A stretch of DNA of 64,000 bases from Acidobacteriota bacterium (GTDB lineage: Bacteria > Acidobacteriota > Blastocatellia > UBA7656), in assembly GCA_016201275.1 (NCBI GenBank), contig JACQDB010000019.1:1-64000 (forward strand), in the 5' to 3' direction. Shown here piece by piece: positions 46,089 through 54,842 of the stretch. The position numbers and the translations under genes were made by a program. The first letter of the stretch is position 1, and each line of letters opens with the position of its first letter. The notes under the pieces were generated by a model. That model saw only the letters and a list, made by a program, of their open reading frames with translations. It searched no databases and had not been told where the DNA came from.

Positions 46089-49000
46089 TTATTGCCATTC
46101 GCCTTCCAATACGAAGGCCGCCCAGTAATAAGGGGCGCGTTTGGAAGGTTGCTGCCAAATTTTGATTTGCGCCTGTCGTAAAGCGGCAGCCGGACTTTTT
46201 CTTTCCACCAGGATGCCGCGATAAAAAGCCGCCATCAAATCCGCCGTCACTGCATCATTGACTTTCCACAAACTGGCCAGCACGCGCTTGGAACCGGCCT
46301 GCATAAAGCCGCGCGTTAAACTGATGATGCCTTCGCCGCGAAACGCTTTGCCGATGGCGGTCTGACAGGCGCTCAAGACTACCAGTTCAGCAGCCAGCTT
46401 CAGAGTCGAAATATCCTGCAAGCGCAAAAATCCGTCTTGCGGGTTTCCCTGTTCATCGAACAACGACAACACAATGCCCGATAAATAAGGGTTTTCGCTA
46501 TTGGCTATGCCGTGGGTGGCAAAATGTAAATACCGATACTGCTGCAAACTCAAGCTTTTGACTTTGGCTAGACTAGCATCAAATTCAACCGCTTTCAAAG
46601 CCTTGCCGTCATTGACCAGTTGCAAAATCATTTCGGCTTCCTCACGCGAAAACGGCAGACGTTCAAACGGCTGTTGTCTGGTGGTCGAAGTACCGCCACG
46701 GCTCTGCGCTGCACCGGCGACAGGTGGTTTGTGCGCTTTGTTCTTGAGGGAGCGTTGCACATCTGCGCGGGTGAAGATCGGGTCGGCGAACACCGCTATG
46801 GAGTTGGGCGCGGGCGGGCGAGCACCAAACTCTTTTCGTAAAGCGGCAAGCACGGCTGCCGAGGGCAGATTAATAATTTCATGCTCAACCATCAAAGGCG
46901 TGGAGTTCGCAGCCGTATGCGGTACAGGCAGCACGGCAAACGGCAGTGATTGCAACATCCCGTCGCCGACAATCAACAGGCGTTTGCCCTTGATGAAGGC
47001 GGCAACGGGACCCAACAATATGGCGCTCAAACGCGCTGCAGCAGCGCGCTCATCGGCGGCGGCATGATGCAGTTTCGCCGAATTTGCGTGGCGGCCTGCG
47101 AAGGCTGTGGCATCGGGAGCAGCGCAGGCAGTGAATACTTGCAGGGCATCTTTTTCTATGGTTACGCGCGCAGGTAAGACAAAACTTTTTACCTCTTCAG
47201 CCGTGACCAGCCAGAGATAACTGCGCGGCTCGCCTAGACGATATTCCAGCAACACGGTATCGGCGTTCAGCAGTCCTTGAATCTCTTTGAGTTGAATCGG
47301 CTGGGTGAAGATGATGGTCGAGTAATTGGGGCTGGCGGCGCGAATTTGCGCTCGTGTCTGCTCATAATCCGCCAGCCGTTCATTGAAGTCGGCATTCATC
47401 GCCGCGAGTTGATTTTCGGTGTGCGGCTTGACCAATAATTGCTCGCGCAATTTTGCCTGTTCATCAAGCTGGCGTTTCAATTCGCCTTCGCGCTGCACCA
47501 GCGTCGCATCAACGCCTCGGCGTATATCTACATTGGCTTCCAGCAAGGATTCCAGCAGGGTGCGAGCGCGCGCCCGTTCACTCCATTCCAGCGCCTGTTG
47601 AGCAAATCCGGCGGCTTCATTCTGACCCTGCTGCTGCATCAGCAAATCTATGTAGAGATCAAAACTTTTTTGTACGGTGGCAAAAAACGAGGTGCGGTGT
47701 TCCGGGCCTTTCAGATTGTCGCGCAGAGATTCGCTCAGGCGTAAAGCCTCGCCGATGTAGTGCTGCGCCAGCGCCGCCTCGGCATGGTCGCGGTACAGAC
47801 GCGCCAGATAGTAAAGCGTTTCGACTTTGCCGAACTGGTCATTCACCTGTTGATTGATGGTCAGTGCCGCTTGAAAACAGTCTCTGGCTTTCTCAAAATG
47901 GTGTCCATGAAAATAGAAATTGCCGAGGCTGTTGTGCATATAGGCTTCATACTGCAACTTTTCACATTGGCGGCTCAAGGCCAACGCTTCCGTAAAATAT
48001 TGCAGCGCTTGGTCACGCTGTCCCTGTTGCTCATAGATTCTGCCGAGGTTCTGTTTCCATAAAGCATCCACCAGTTTATCTTCGAGCAGATGATTCATTT
48101 TTTGCGCTTGGGCATAATAGGATAAAGCGGTCTGGAACTCGCCGAGGGCTTGAAAATGCTCGCCAATTTTGATCAGCAGAAGAGGCAGCGCAGGGCGCAC
48201 GCCGATCTCCTGATAGCGCGCCAAGGCTTTGCGATTATAGGCCAACGACTTTTCGGCATCGCCAAACTCTTTATAGACATATCCCAAACCGGCATAGATA
48301 CAGGCTTCCCACAATTTGTCGCCAGACCACTGAATGGTCTTCAACGTGGTGGTATAGAGATCGAGCGCCTTCTGTTTATCGCCCATCTTCATGTGCATAC
48401 CAGCGCTGGCAATGCGCGTCAGCGAGGCCCCGCGACTGTCGCCCAGCAGTTGCCACAAGGCCAGCGCTTTGGCTTCGTAGGCAAAAGATTTTTCCGTATC
48501 ATTGAGGCTGGAATAAAGGCGACAGAGATTCAATAGATTGTGCGCTTCGCCTCTGCGGTTTTGCAGTTTCTGATGCAGCGCCAGCGACAGTTTCTGATAC
48601 TCCAAAGCTTGTTTCGGATCGCGTTCAAAATGATAGTATTCGCCCAGATTGGCCAGACTTTCAGCTTCTCCCGCCGCGTCGCCAACGGTGCGGCTCAGGG
48701 TCAAAGCCTGGGTTAAATAATCTAAAGCCTTGTGCCTTTCACCCAGATACAGCGACACATAACCGCAGCCGTTCAAGGCCGCGATTTCCAATTTCGTATC
48801 CGGCGACGAACGGTTCAGCAAACGGGCGCGACTATACGCGGCAAAGGCCGCCTGCAATTCCCCAAGCGTCTGCAAGACCTCGCCCCGAGTGTTCAGCGCG
48901 GCCACAATGTTCGGCAAATTTCCAGCATTTTGCCAATAAACAATGGCTTTTTCGTAATCGCGTAGGGCTTGATATTTGGCCTCTTTCTGGCCTTTCAAGC

Positions 49001-49250
49001 GCAGCCGTTCGCCATTGGCAAAGGCTTCCTCGGCCTGGGTTGAGAATTTTTCCAGCGCAAGCGCAGAGCGCTTTGCCATCGTGGTTGCGGCTTTTTGCGA
49101 ACGTCGGGAAAGGGCTGCGGCAAACGGCTTTGGCGTTGACATCGGCACAGACCACGCCCATGCACTGAGCGCAAGCGTCAGGCAAAAAATCAGTATGGCG
49201 GCAAGTTGTATAAACGACTTCCTATGATGGCTCCGTTTCCAAGGATGCAT
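46089..49250 (-). CDS. TPR-CHAT protein (caspase-like protease), membrane-anchored
   Basis: 1053 residues. An N-terminal hydrophobic segment at ~13-33 (FIQLAAILIFCLTLALSAWA) is a signal anchor or signal peptide. About ten tetratricopeptide repeats follow at ~65-520 (ALEYQKLSLALHQKLQNRRG, ALQYFTEALALSRQCEKLQY). A helical linker spans ~530-690. The C-terminal CHAT domain (~700-1053) has the catalytic His913 (HFATHG) and Cys962 (LSACQTA), and ends with the family PYYWAAFVLEG. CHAT proteases are clan-CD relatives of caspases and separase; in TPR-CHAT pairs the TPR solenoid senses the trigger. It is on the same strand as the C11 protease, sigma and anti-sigma genes. Substrate unknown. Confidence 0.92.
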   Translation of the reverse strand: MHPWKRSHHRKSFIQLAAILIFCLTLALSAWAWSVPMSTPKPFAAALSRRSQKAATTMAKRSALALEKFSTQAEEAFANGERLRLKGQKEAKYQALRDYEKAIVYWQNAGNLPNIVAALNTRGEVLQTLGELQAAFAAYSRARLLNRSSPDTKLEIAALNGCGYVSLYLGERHKALDYLTQALTLSRTVGDAAGEAESLANLGEYYHFERDPKQALEYQKLSLALHQKLQNRRGEAHNLLNLCRLYSSLNDTEKSFAYEAKALALWQLLGDSRGASLTRIASAGMHMKMGDKQKALDLYTTTLKTIQWSGDKLWEACIYAGLGYVYKEFGDAEKSLAYNRKALARYQEIGVRPALPLLLIKIGEHFQALGEFQTALSYYAQAQKMNHLLEDKLVDALWKQNLGRIYEQQGQRDQALQYFTEALALSRQCEKLQYEAYMHNSLGNFYFHGHHFEKARDCFQAALTINQQVNDQFGKVETLYYLARLYRDHAEAALAQHYIGEALRLSESLRDNLKGPEHRTSFFATVQKSFDLYIDLLMQQQGQNEAAGFAQQALEWSERARARTLLESLLEANVDIRRGVDATLVQREGELKRQLDEQAKLREQLLVKPHTENQLAAMNADFNERLADYEQTRAQIRAASPNYSTIIFTQPIQLKEIQGLLNADTVLLEYRLGEPRSYLWLVTAEEVKSFVLPARVTIEKDALQVFTACAAPDATAFAGRHANSAKLHHAAADERAAAARLSAILLGPVAAFIKGKRLLIVGDGMLQSLPFAVLPVPHTAANSTPLMVEHEIINLPSAAVLAALRKEFGARPPAPNSIAVFADPIFTRADVQRSLKNKAHKPPVAGAAQSRGGTSTTRQQPFERLPFSREEAEMILQLVNDGKALKAVEFDASLAKVKSLSLQQYRYLHFATHGIANSENPYLSGIVLSLFDEQGNPQDGFLRLQDISTLKLAAELVVLSACQTAIGKAFRGEGIISLTRGFMQAGSKRVLASLWKVNDAVTADLMAAFYRGILVERKSPAAALRQAQIKIWQQPSKRAPYYWAAFVLEGEWQ

Positions 49251-49562
49251 GATGATGCTCTTTCTTCAAGACCTTCACCCAACCTCCAGGCGCTCCACTG
49301 TCATTCCACCAAAGTGGTTTTGGTAGAACGAACATCATAAAGCAAAGCAGGAAAAAACTCACGGTAAGCTACAGCTTTTACGTTTGCACAGGGCAAAAAA
49401 AAGCGCCCGGAGAATTGAAAACCGTGGGGTATGCGGCGGTCTTCTAATGGCGCTGTGGGCGTCTCCGGGCGGCGGCTTGTCGCTTTGTTGCCTTATTCAC
49501 TCTGTAGTTTGCGGGAAAGGAAAACGACTTGGGGGCGTGGTCTCAAATCCTCTACCGCCAAG
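49251..49562. other. intergenic between CHAT and C11 genes, no gene supported
   Basis: A few plus-strand frames overlap the C11 3' end but are shadows. A small inverted repeat ACCAAAGTGGTTTTGGT lies near 49310, upstream of the CHAT gene, and could be an operator; this is weak. Confidence 0.4.
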
Positions 49563-50972
49563 TCACTCCCCACATTCATCGCGGAAGAAGACGGTCGGAG
49601 AATTTTTCACCTTCGGCATTTTGAAGCCTTCGCCCATGCTGGCAGGCTCAACCAGACGCGAATTGAAATCGGCTATGAGGGGCGAATCCATAGGGTTTTC
49701 CACTGCCGGTCGCGGCTTGGCTTGGGGATTGCGGCTTGGTCGCGGTTCCCTTTCAGTCACTCGTAGAGCGGTGTTGAGAAAATCTCCCCAGGCGGTTTGT
49801 TTGGCGAAATCCAACTCCTGATAAAGTTGGAATTCTTCGCTCTCCTTGACCCAAGGGAAATAGATGGAAACCCCGTGCGAATGTTGAAAGCTCGCGCCAC
49901 TGTAACAGGACTGTAGAACCAATGGTGACTTCCCGTTGGTCTGGTTCGGGGTTTTGCCTGCGCTTGCATTCGTCCCGCCAATCAGACGTTTGACCTTGCG
50001 ACAGGCGCTTTTGATTTCGGCATCGCCGTCCCCTTGCTCCAACAAATCGCAAAAATCCCAGAGGTCAACATAGTCTTCGAATTTGTAGGACTGTGCTTTC
50101 CAGTGCGCTTGAATCAAGGCATCGGTGTGAGGATGCTTGCGCTTGCCTTCCTCTTCAAGCAGTTTCACATTGAGGAGCGCCGCCAGACTTTTGACGGCCT
50201 GCAAGAGCGGTTGAATGCGCGTCACATCGCAGGCCGCTAAATCGGTAGAAAGACCTGCCACTTCATAGTTGGCGTAATAAGCCGTATGCGTCTGCACCAG
50301 AAATTGCGCCAAGGCAGCCGGTTCCAGTTGCGGTTGCTGATTCAAAGCTTCTAAAACTCGAAACAGCGGCCAGCCGGTGCGTGGTTCCAAGCCTTGCGAC
50401 GCAACGAAGTAGGTCGCCTGCTGTTGCAATTCACATTGCACTTCCAAGGCATTCATCACACAGGAATCCAGGCCGATAATATCCATCGTTTTGCCGGTCT
50501 GCGACACTGTTTTCCGCAACACGTTTTGCAACTCGTCAAGGGTCAAGAAGCTCACCGGATGACGATCTTTTAACAGCACCTTGCTAATCGCTCCGCCGCC
50601 GTGTCCGGCCAGTATAAGCAGATGGTGCGCCGCTTCATATTGCTTGATTGATGCGGTAATGAAGTTCTTCAACTTATTTCCCTGTTCGGTCAGTTCCGGG
50701 TCATTCTCCTGCCCCTGTAAATTCGCCACCAACCGCCCCGAATCCATCAAGCCATCGAAACTCGACGACAAGTCTTTTTTCGGCAGTGGAATTTGATAGC
50801 GCTTGCGGTCGCCTCGACTACAGGAATCAAACTCTACGAAAACCGCCAAGGGCTTGGCGGCTCCGACTTTGAACATCTCCATCAGTGACCATACGAACTC
50901 CTCGCTGAGGTCGTTGTCACCAGCCATATAAATCATGATTGTCCAGGTTTTTGACTCTTCCATTTTCGCCAT
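49563..50972 (-). CDS. clostripain-family (C11) cysteine peptidase
   Basis: 469 residues, no signal peptide, so probably cytoplasmic. The N-terminal strand WTIMIYMAGDNDLSEEF is the family start. The catalytic dyad is His124 in LLILAGHGGG and Cys171 in IIGLDSCVMNALE, in the clan-CD order. C11 enzymes are usually arginine-specific and often self-activating. The C-terminal ~70 residues are Pro/Arg-rich and likely disordered. GGGAGAA lies 5 nt before the ATG. It is the first gene of the minus-strand block that continues into TPR-CHAT, sigma and anti-sigma-like genes. Confidence 0.9.
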   Translation of the reverse strand: MAKMEESKTWTIMIYMAGDNDLSEEFVWSLMEMFKVGAAKPLAVFVEFDSCSRGDRKRYQIPLPKKDLSSSFDGLMDSGRLVANLQGQENDPELTEQGNKLKNFITASIKQYEAAHHLLILAGHGGGAISKVLLKDRHPVSFLTLDELQNVLRKTVSQTGKTMDIIGLDSCVMNALEVQCELQQQATYFVASQGLEPRTGWPLFRVLEALNQQPQLEPAALAQFLVQTHTAYYANYEVAGLSTDLAACDVTRIQPLLQAVKSLAALLNVKLLEEEGKRKHPHTDALIQAHWKAQSYKFEDYVDLWDFCDLLEQGDGDAEIKSACRKVKRLIGGTNASAGKTPNQTNGKSPLVLQSCYSGASFQHSHGVSIYFPWVKESEEFQLYQELDFAKQTAWGDFLNTALRVTEREPRPSRNPQAKPRPAVENPMDSPLIADFNSRLVEPASMGEGFKMPKVKNSPTVFFRDECGE

Positions 50973-51174
50973 ATTCGTTCTCCCATTGGTTAAAGGTTAC
51001 AGGCAGAATCGCCTGCCAGGTCAGTCATCCCTTGCATAGGGACCAGCGTCGGCGAAGAAGGATATGCCTCTTTTTCCTGATATGCAAATCCAAGCCAAAG
51101 AATTAATCGGTTCCTGAAAAAGACCCCAACCGCAAACAAAGAAGAATTATTTTTCCGAAGGATTCACTACACCG

Positions 51175-53613
51175 TCACACTGGACGCTTAAAGCCGCGTT
51201 CGATGTCGCGCAAATCGAAGCGCATGATGATAGGTCTGCCGTGCGGACAGGTCATAGGATTTTGCGTTTTCATCAATTCGTTAATCAACCACTGCATCTT
51301 TTCATCGGTCAGCGGCATATTCACTTTGATGGCCGCTTTGCAGGCCAGCGAGGCGGCGATTTCGTCGCGTATGGTTTCAATGGTAAAGCTGCGGCGTTCG
51401 CGTTCGACTGCTGAAAGCAATTGTTGAACGATGGCCACAACATCTTTTGAGGTGATGCCCGCCGGTGCGGTTTTAATAGCAATGGTGCGCCCCGACAGTT
51501 CCATCGTCTCTATGCCTAGATGTTCCAGTTCCTCTTTGACCACTTTGAAGGCTTCGACTTCGGCGGGGGTTAAATCGAGAGTTTCGGGAATCAGCAGTGG
51601 TTGAATCTGTGTGGCGCGTGACATTCGGCCATCGCGTATCTGCTCAAACAAGATGCGCTCGTGAACGACGTGCTGATCGAAGAGCAACAAGCCTTCATCA
51701 TCGGTGGCGACGATGTAGCTGTCGCGGATTTGCCCCATCGGTTTAATGCCGTGCCAGTAGGCCGCAGGCGTTTCCTCGTGTGAAGATGGCGCGGTCGTCT
51801 CAGTTTGCGGTCCACCGATGCCAAGATCGCGCCCTGCCTGACTTGCCGTTTCGCCATCAACAAAATTGCGTAAAGTTGGCAACGCCGCTGTGTATATAGA
51901 CGGTTCAACGGCAGCCTGATGCAGTCGTGCGTCAACATCTTCATATGGCGGCTCACCAATTGCAAAAGAACTGTCAACGCTCTCAGCTTGCGAAGTCTGG
52001 CTCTGAAAAGATTCGCCTCGCGCAAATTCGCTTCGTGAAGATTCGCCTCGCGCAAATTCGTCTCGTGAAGATTCGCCTCGTAAAGATTCGTCTCGTGAAG
52101 ATTCGTCTCGCGCAAATTCGCCTCGTGAAGATTCACCCTGCGAAGATTCACCTTGTGAAGGCTTGAATTGAGAAGGCTCATCATTCAACGGTGAACCTTC
52201 GTTCAACAGCAACGTCACATGAGTAGACGACTCATCAGGCAACGGCGAACCTTCATGCATTCGCACTCCTTCAAACTGTCTCTCACTCGCCTCTTCAAAT
52301 CGTCTCTCACTTACTTCGTCAAATCCTCTCTCACTTACTTTTTCGAACTGTCTTTCACTTACTTTTTCGAACTGTCTTTCACTTACTTCGTCAAACCGTC
52401 TCTCATTCACCTCGCCACCCACAGCATTCAAGTCTTCGTTATCAGTCGCTGGTTGTGATGGCGCGGTCGGCGGCGGCGATTTTCGGGGCGTGGGCAACGC
52501 CTCCACCGGACTGAAGGTTCGCTGTGACCAGGTGGGCAGATCGCGCCAGCGCGGCGCATCAGTCTTGAGGCGCTCTTCGGCGCTTTTCACTTCGCGGTAA
52601 GTCCCAGGCAATCGCGTGATGGTTTGCGTCGCCTTCAACGACTGCGCGATGCCGTCGCGCACGAAGGCAAACAGCGCCGCTTCATGCAGAAAGCGCACTT
52701 CGGTCTTGGCCGGATGCACGTTCACATCCACTTCATCAGGCGGCACTTCGATGAACAGCACCGCTGCCGGATAGGTTCCCGAAGGCATCATCGAACGATA
52801 CGCCTCGGTCAAAGCGCGACTGATTAAAGGGTCTTTGACAAAACGACGGTTGACGAAAAGATATTGCGCGTCACGCGACGAGCGTTGCTCCTGCGGATTG
52901 GAAACGTAGCCGACGATCTTCAAGCCGTTCGCTTCGTGATTCACTTCAAGCAATTTTTTGAGCAGCCCACCGCCGAGAATTTGATAAGCGCGGTCTTTCA
53001 ATGACGCGACGTTGGCAACGCGAATCGAATCGCGCCCGTTGTTGATTAACAGAAAGGCGAGTTGCGGATTGGCCAAGGCGTAATGCTGCGCCAGATTGGT
53101 GATGTGAAAACTTTCCGTGGCATCGCTCTTCAAAAATTTGCGCCGCGCCGGAACATTGAAGAACAAATCCTTCACTTCGATTTCCGTGCCGCCCGGCCAC
53201 GCAATATCGCGCACGTTGACCAGCTTGCCGCCATGAAATTCCACTTCCGTGCCTTCCACATCGTCGTTGGTCTTGGTTCGCAAAATGAGTTTCGCCACGG
53301 CGGCTATGGAGGGCAGAGCTTCGCCGCGAAAGCCCAAGGTAGAGATGGTTTCCAAATCTTCAGCGGTTCGCAGTTTCGAGGTCGCGTGACGCTCAAAGGC
53401 GAGAATCGCGTCATCCCGCGTCATGCCTTCGCCATCGTCAATGATGCGTATGAGCCGTTTACCACCGGCTTCCACTTCGATATTGATTTTGCGCGCCGCT
53501 GCATCCAGAGCGTTTTCCAACAACTCTTTGACGACCGAAGCGGGGCGCTCGACCACTTCGCCCGCAGCGATTTTATTGGCCAGTGAATCAGGCAGGACTC
53601 TGATTTTTGACAT
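51175..53613 (-). CDS. mutL: DNA mismatch repair protein MutL, endonuclease type, expanded linker
   Basis: 812 residues; typical MutL is 600-650. The N-terminal GHKL ATPase is intact: NKIAAGEVVERPASVVKELL, DDGEGM, TLGFRGEALPSIAAV. The C-terminal domain carries the nicking-endonuclease signature DQHVVHERILFE, ACKAAIK and CPHGRP, so this MutL should nick DNA, as in Bacillus rather than E. coli. The extra length is the linker (~350-620), which holds six 8-residue repeats (ERRFDEVS-type, ~400-448) and ten to twelve 5-residue repeats (SRGES/ARDES-type, ~485-535). GAGGGGAAAT precedes the ATG. MutS is not in the window. Confidence 0.95.
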   Translation of the reverse strand: MSKIRVLPDSLANKIAAGEVVERPASVVKELLENALDAAARKINIEVEAGGKRLIRIIDDGEGMTRDDAILAFERHATSKLRTAEDLETISTLGFRGEALPSIAAVAKLILRTKTNDDVEGTEVEFHGGKLVNVRDIAWPGGTEIEVKDLFFNVPARRKFLKSDATESFHITNLAQHYALANPQLAFLLINNGRDSIRVANVASLKDRAYQILGGGLLKKLLEVNHEANGLKIVGYVSNPQEQRSSRDAQYLFVNRRFVKDPLISRALTEAYRSMMPSGTYPAAVLFIEVPPDEVDVNVHPAKTEVRFLHEAALFAFVRDGIAQSLKATQTITRLPGTYREVKSAEERLKTDAPRWRDLPTWSQRTFSPVEALPTPRKSPPPTAPSQPATDNEDLNAVGGEVNERRFDEVSERQFEKVSERQFEKVSERGFDEVSERRFEEASERQFEGVRMHEGSPLPDESSTHVTLLLNEGSPLNDEPSQFKPSQGESSQGESSRGEFARDESSRDESLRGESSRDEFARGESSRSEFARGESFQSQTSQAESVDSSFAIGEPPYEDVDARLHQAAVEPSIYTAALPTLRNFVDGETASQAGRDLGIGGPQTETTAPSSHEETPAAYWHGIKPMGQIRDSYIVATDDEGLLLFDQHVVHERILFEQIRDGRMSRATQIQPLLIPETLDLTPAEVEAFKVVKEELEHLGIETMELSGRTIAIKTAPAGITSKDVVAIVQQLLSAVERERRSFTIETIRDEIAASLACKAAIKVNMPLTDEKMQWLINELMKTQNPMTCPHGRPIIMRFDLRDIERGFKRPV
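52011..52160 (-). repeat. 15-bp minisatellite inside mutL (10 units)
   Basis: Ten units of consensus ATTCGCCTCG(C/T)G(C/A)A(A/G) on the plus strand start at 52011. In the mutL frame they encode five-residue acidic/Ser repeats. In another minus-strand frame they encode NL-based pentads (ANLHE, TNLRE) resembling pentapeptide repeats. Confidence 0.92.
52271..52414 (-). repeat. 24-bp minisatellite inside mutL (6 units)
   Basis: Six units of consensus TC(A/G)AACTGTCT(C/T)TCACTTACTT(C/T)(G/T), two of them nearly identical neighbours, encode the ERQFEKVS-type 8-residue repeats of the linker. Confidence 0.92.
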
Positions 53614-53748
53614 ACCGATTTCCCCTCTTGTCGTGCAGCCGCGATTATAACATTTCCCCTACACGAACGCTTGCGGAGTTGCCGACTCGTCAATTCATCT
53701 GCTATTAACTTTGGTGTTCAACCACCCTTAAAGGAAAAGGAAATACCG

Positions 53749-54039
53749 ATGATTCAACACGTCGTCTTAGGCAAATTCAAACCTCAAGCCGAAGCGCACG
53801 AGCGCCGCCAAGCCCTTGATGATTTACGCCAATTACCCAATAAAATCGCGGTTATACGCCGCTACGAAGTCGGTGAAGACGTGCTGCATTCGCCGCGCTC
53901 CTGGGACTTTGCGATTGTCTCGGCCTTCGATGATTGGGACGCTTTGCAAACCTATCTGCGCCACGACGATCACGTTGTTGTCGCCCAACGCTTGCAAGCT
54001 CTGTGCGAGGCCATCGCTGTCGTAGATAGCGAACAGTGA
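53749..54039 (+). CDS. Dabb-family (stress-responsive A/B barrel) protein
   Basis: 96 residues forming one ferredoxin-like alpha/beta barrel half: MIQHVVLGKFKPQA at the start, then VIRRYEVGEDVL, SWDFAIVSAFDDWDALQTYL and HDDHVVVAQRL. The Dabb fold dimerises; roles range from polyketide cyclisation to stress response, so function here is unassigned. AAAGGAAAAGGA lies before the ATG at 53749; the upstream extension is rejected. Divergent from mutL. Confidence 0.85.
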   Translation: MIQHVVLGKFKPQAEAHERRQALDDLRQLPNKIAVIRRYEVGEDVLHSPRSWDFAIVSAFDDWDALQTYLRHDDHVVVAQRLQALCEAIAVVDSEQ

Positions 54040-54162
54040 TGCGTGAATACCGAATCATGATGAATGATGAATCATGATGTAACCATGAAGGCGGTCTTCG
54101 CTTGGCCTAGATTGGCTTGCTCAACCACCTATGCACGAGCCTGCGTTTGCTACGTTGCACCA

Positions 54163-54231
54163 CTCACGCTTCACGCTTCACCATTCACGCTTCAGGTTTC
54201 ATCATTCACTATTCACGCTTCACGCGGTTCA
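54163..54231. repeat. 7-bp repeat array (TTCACGC family)
   Basis: Units such as TTCACGC, TTCACCA and TTCATCA run for about 69 bp and reach the stop codon of the DUF4440-like gene. A related run in the opposite sense (GAATCATGATGAATGATGAA) lies at about 54052-54077. Confidence 0.7.
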
Positions 54232-54690
54232 CTGCGATGAGGTGTGATCGTGAATAATTTTCCAGCCGCCGCTTTGTTTGCGAAGAATCAAGGTGAAGAG
54301 GCCGCCGGGTTCGCCGTCCTTCATCTTCAAGTGCCAATGTCCGCGCACAAAAGCGGCATTCGGGCTGAGGCTTTCGATTTGCAACTCGCTGAAATCCAAT
54401 TGCCCCATTTCGCGCCCGGCACTTTGATAGCGCTGGCGATAACGGTCAATAGTTTGTTGCCAGCCGAAGGTCTTAGTGCCGCCCGAATAAAAAGACAAGT
54501 CTGCGGATTTCCAATACGCCGCCATGAAGCCTGTCAAATCGCCGCGATTCCAGGCCGCTACCTGCTTGTCCAACAGTGCGCGAATCTCGTCCACGGCCTT
54601 TGTTGATGGGGTTTTCTGAGCCACCGCTGTGACAGCACCGCTCATCATCAACAGCAAAAACAGCCCCAGGCTGAGGTGTCGTTTCATCAT
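54229..54690 (-). CDS. exported DUF4440/SnoaL-like protein
   Basis: 153 residues with a signal peptide (LSLGLFLLLMMSGAVTAVAQ). The mature part is an NTF2-like cone: EIRALLDKQVAAWNRGDLTG, FMAAYWKSADLSFYSGGTKT, then RYRQRYQSAGREMGQLDFSE and the last strands GWKIIHDHTS. This family binds small molecules or has ketosteroid-isomerase-like folds, with no fixed function. Start: first or second of two adjacent ATGs. Confidence 0.86.
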   Translation of the reverse strand: MMKRHLSLGLFLLLMMSGAVTAVAQKTPSTKAVDEIRALLDKQVAAWNRGDLTGFMAAYWKSADLSFYSGGTKTFGWQQTIDRYRQRYQSAGREMGQLDFSELQIESLSPNAAFVRGHWHLKMKDGEPGGLFTLILRKQSGGWKIIHDHTSSQ

Positions 54691-54842
54691 GAGTTTCCCT
54701 TCACTTTCTCAAAAAAATTTCTCCTCATTGTCCTGAAAAATAGTATTGTACTCAAGCTATCGGCAACTTAATATGGTGATTGTTTGACCATGCTCCCGTT
54801 TGATCTGTTCACTCTCCCTAATCATCTTTCAGAGGCCCAAAA

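Noticed and set aside
51591-52184. 197-codon frame with pentapeptide-like repeats as a real pentapeptide-repeat protein
   Set aside because: It lies inside mutL in another frame, has no ribosome-binding site, and its non-repeat part is a shadow of MutL. Kept only as a finding about the repeat.
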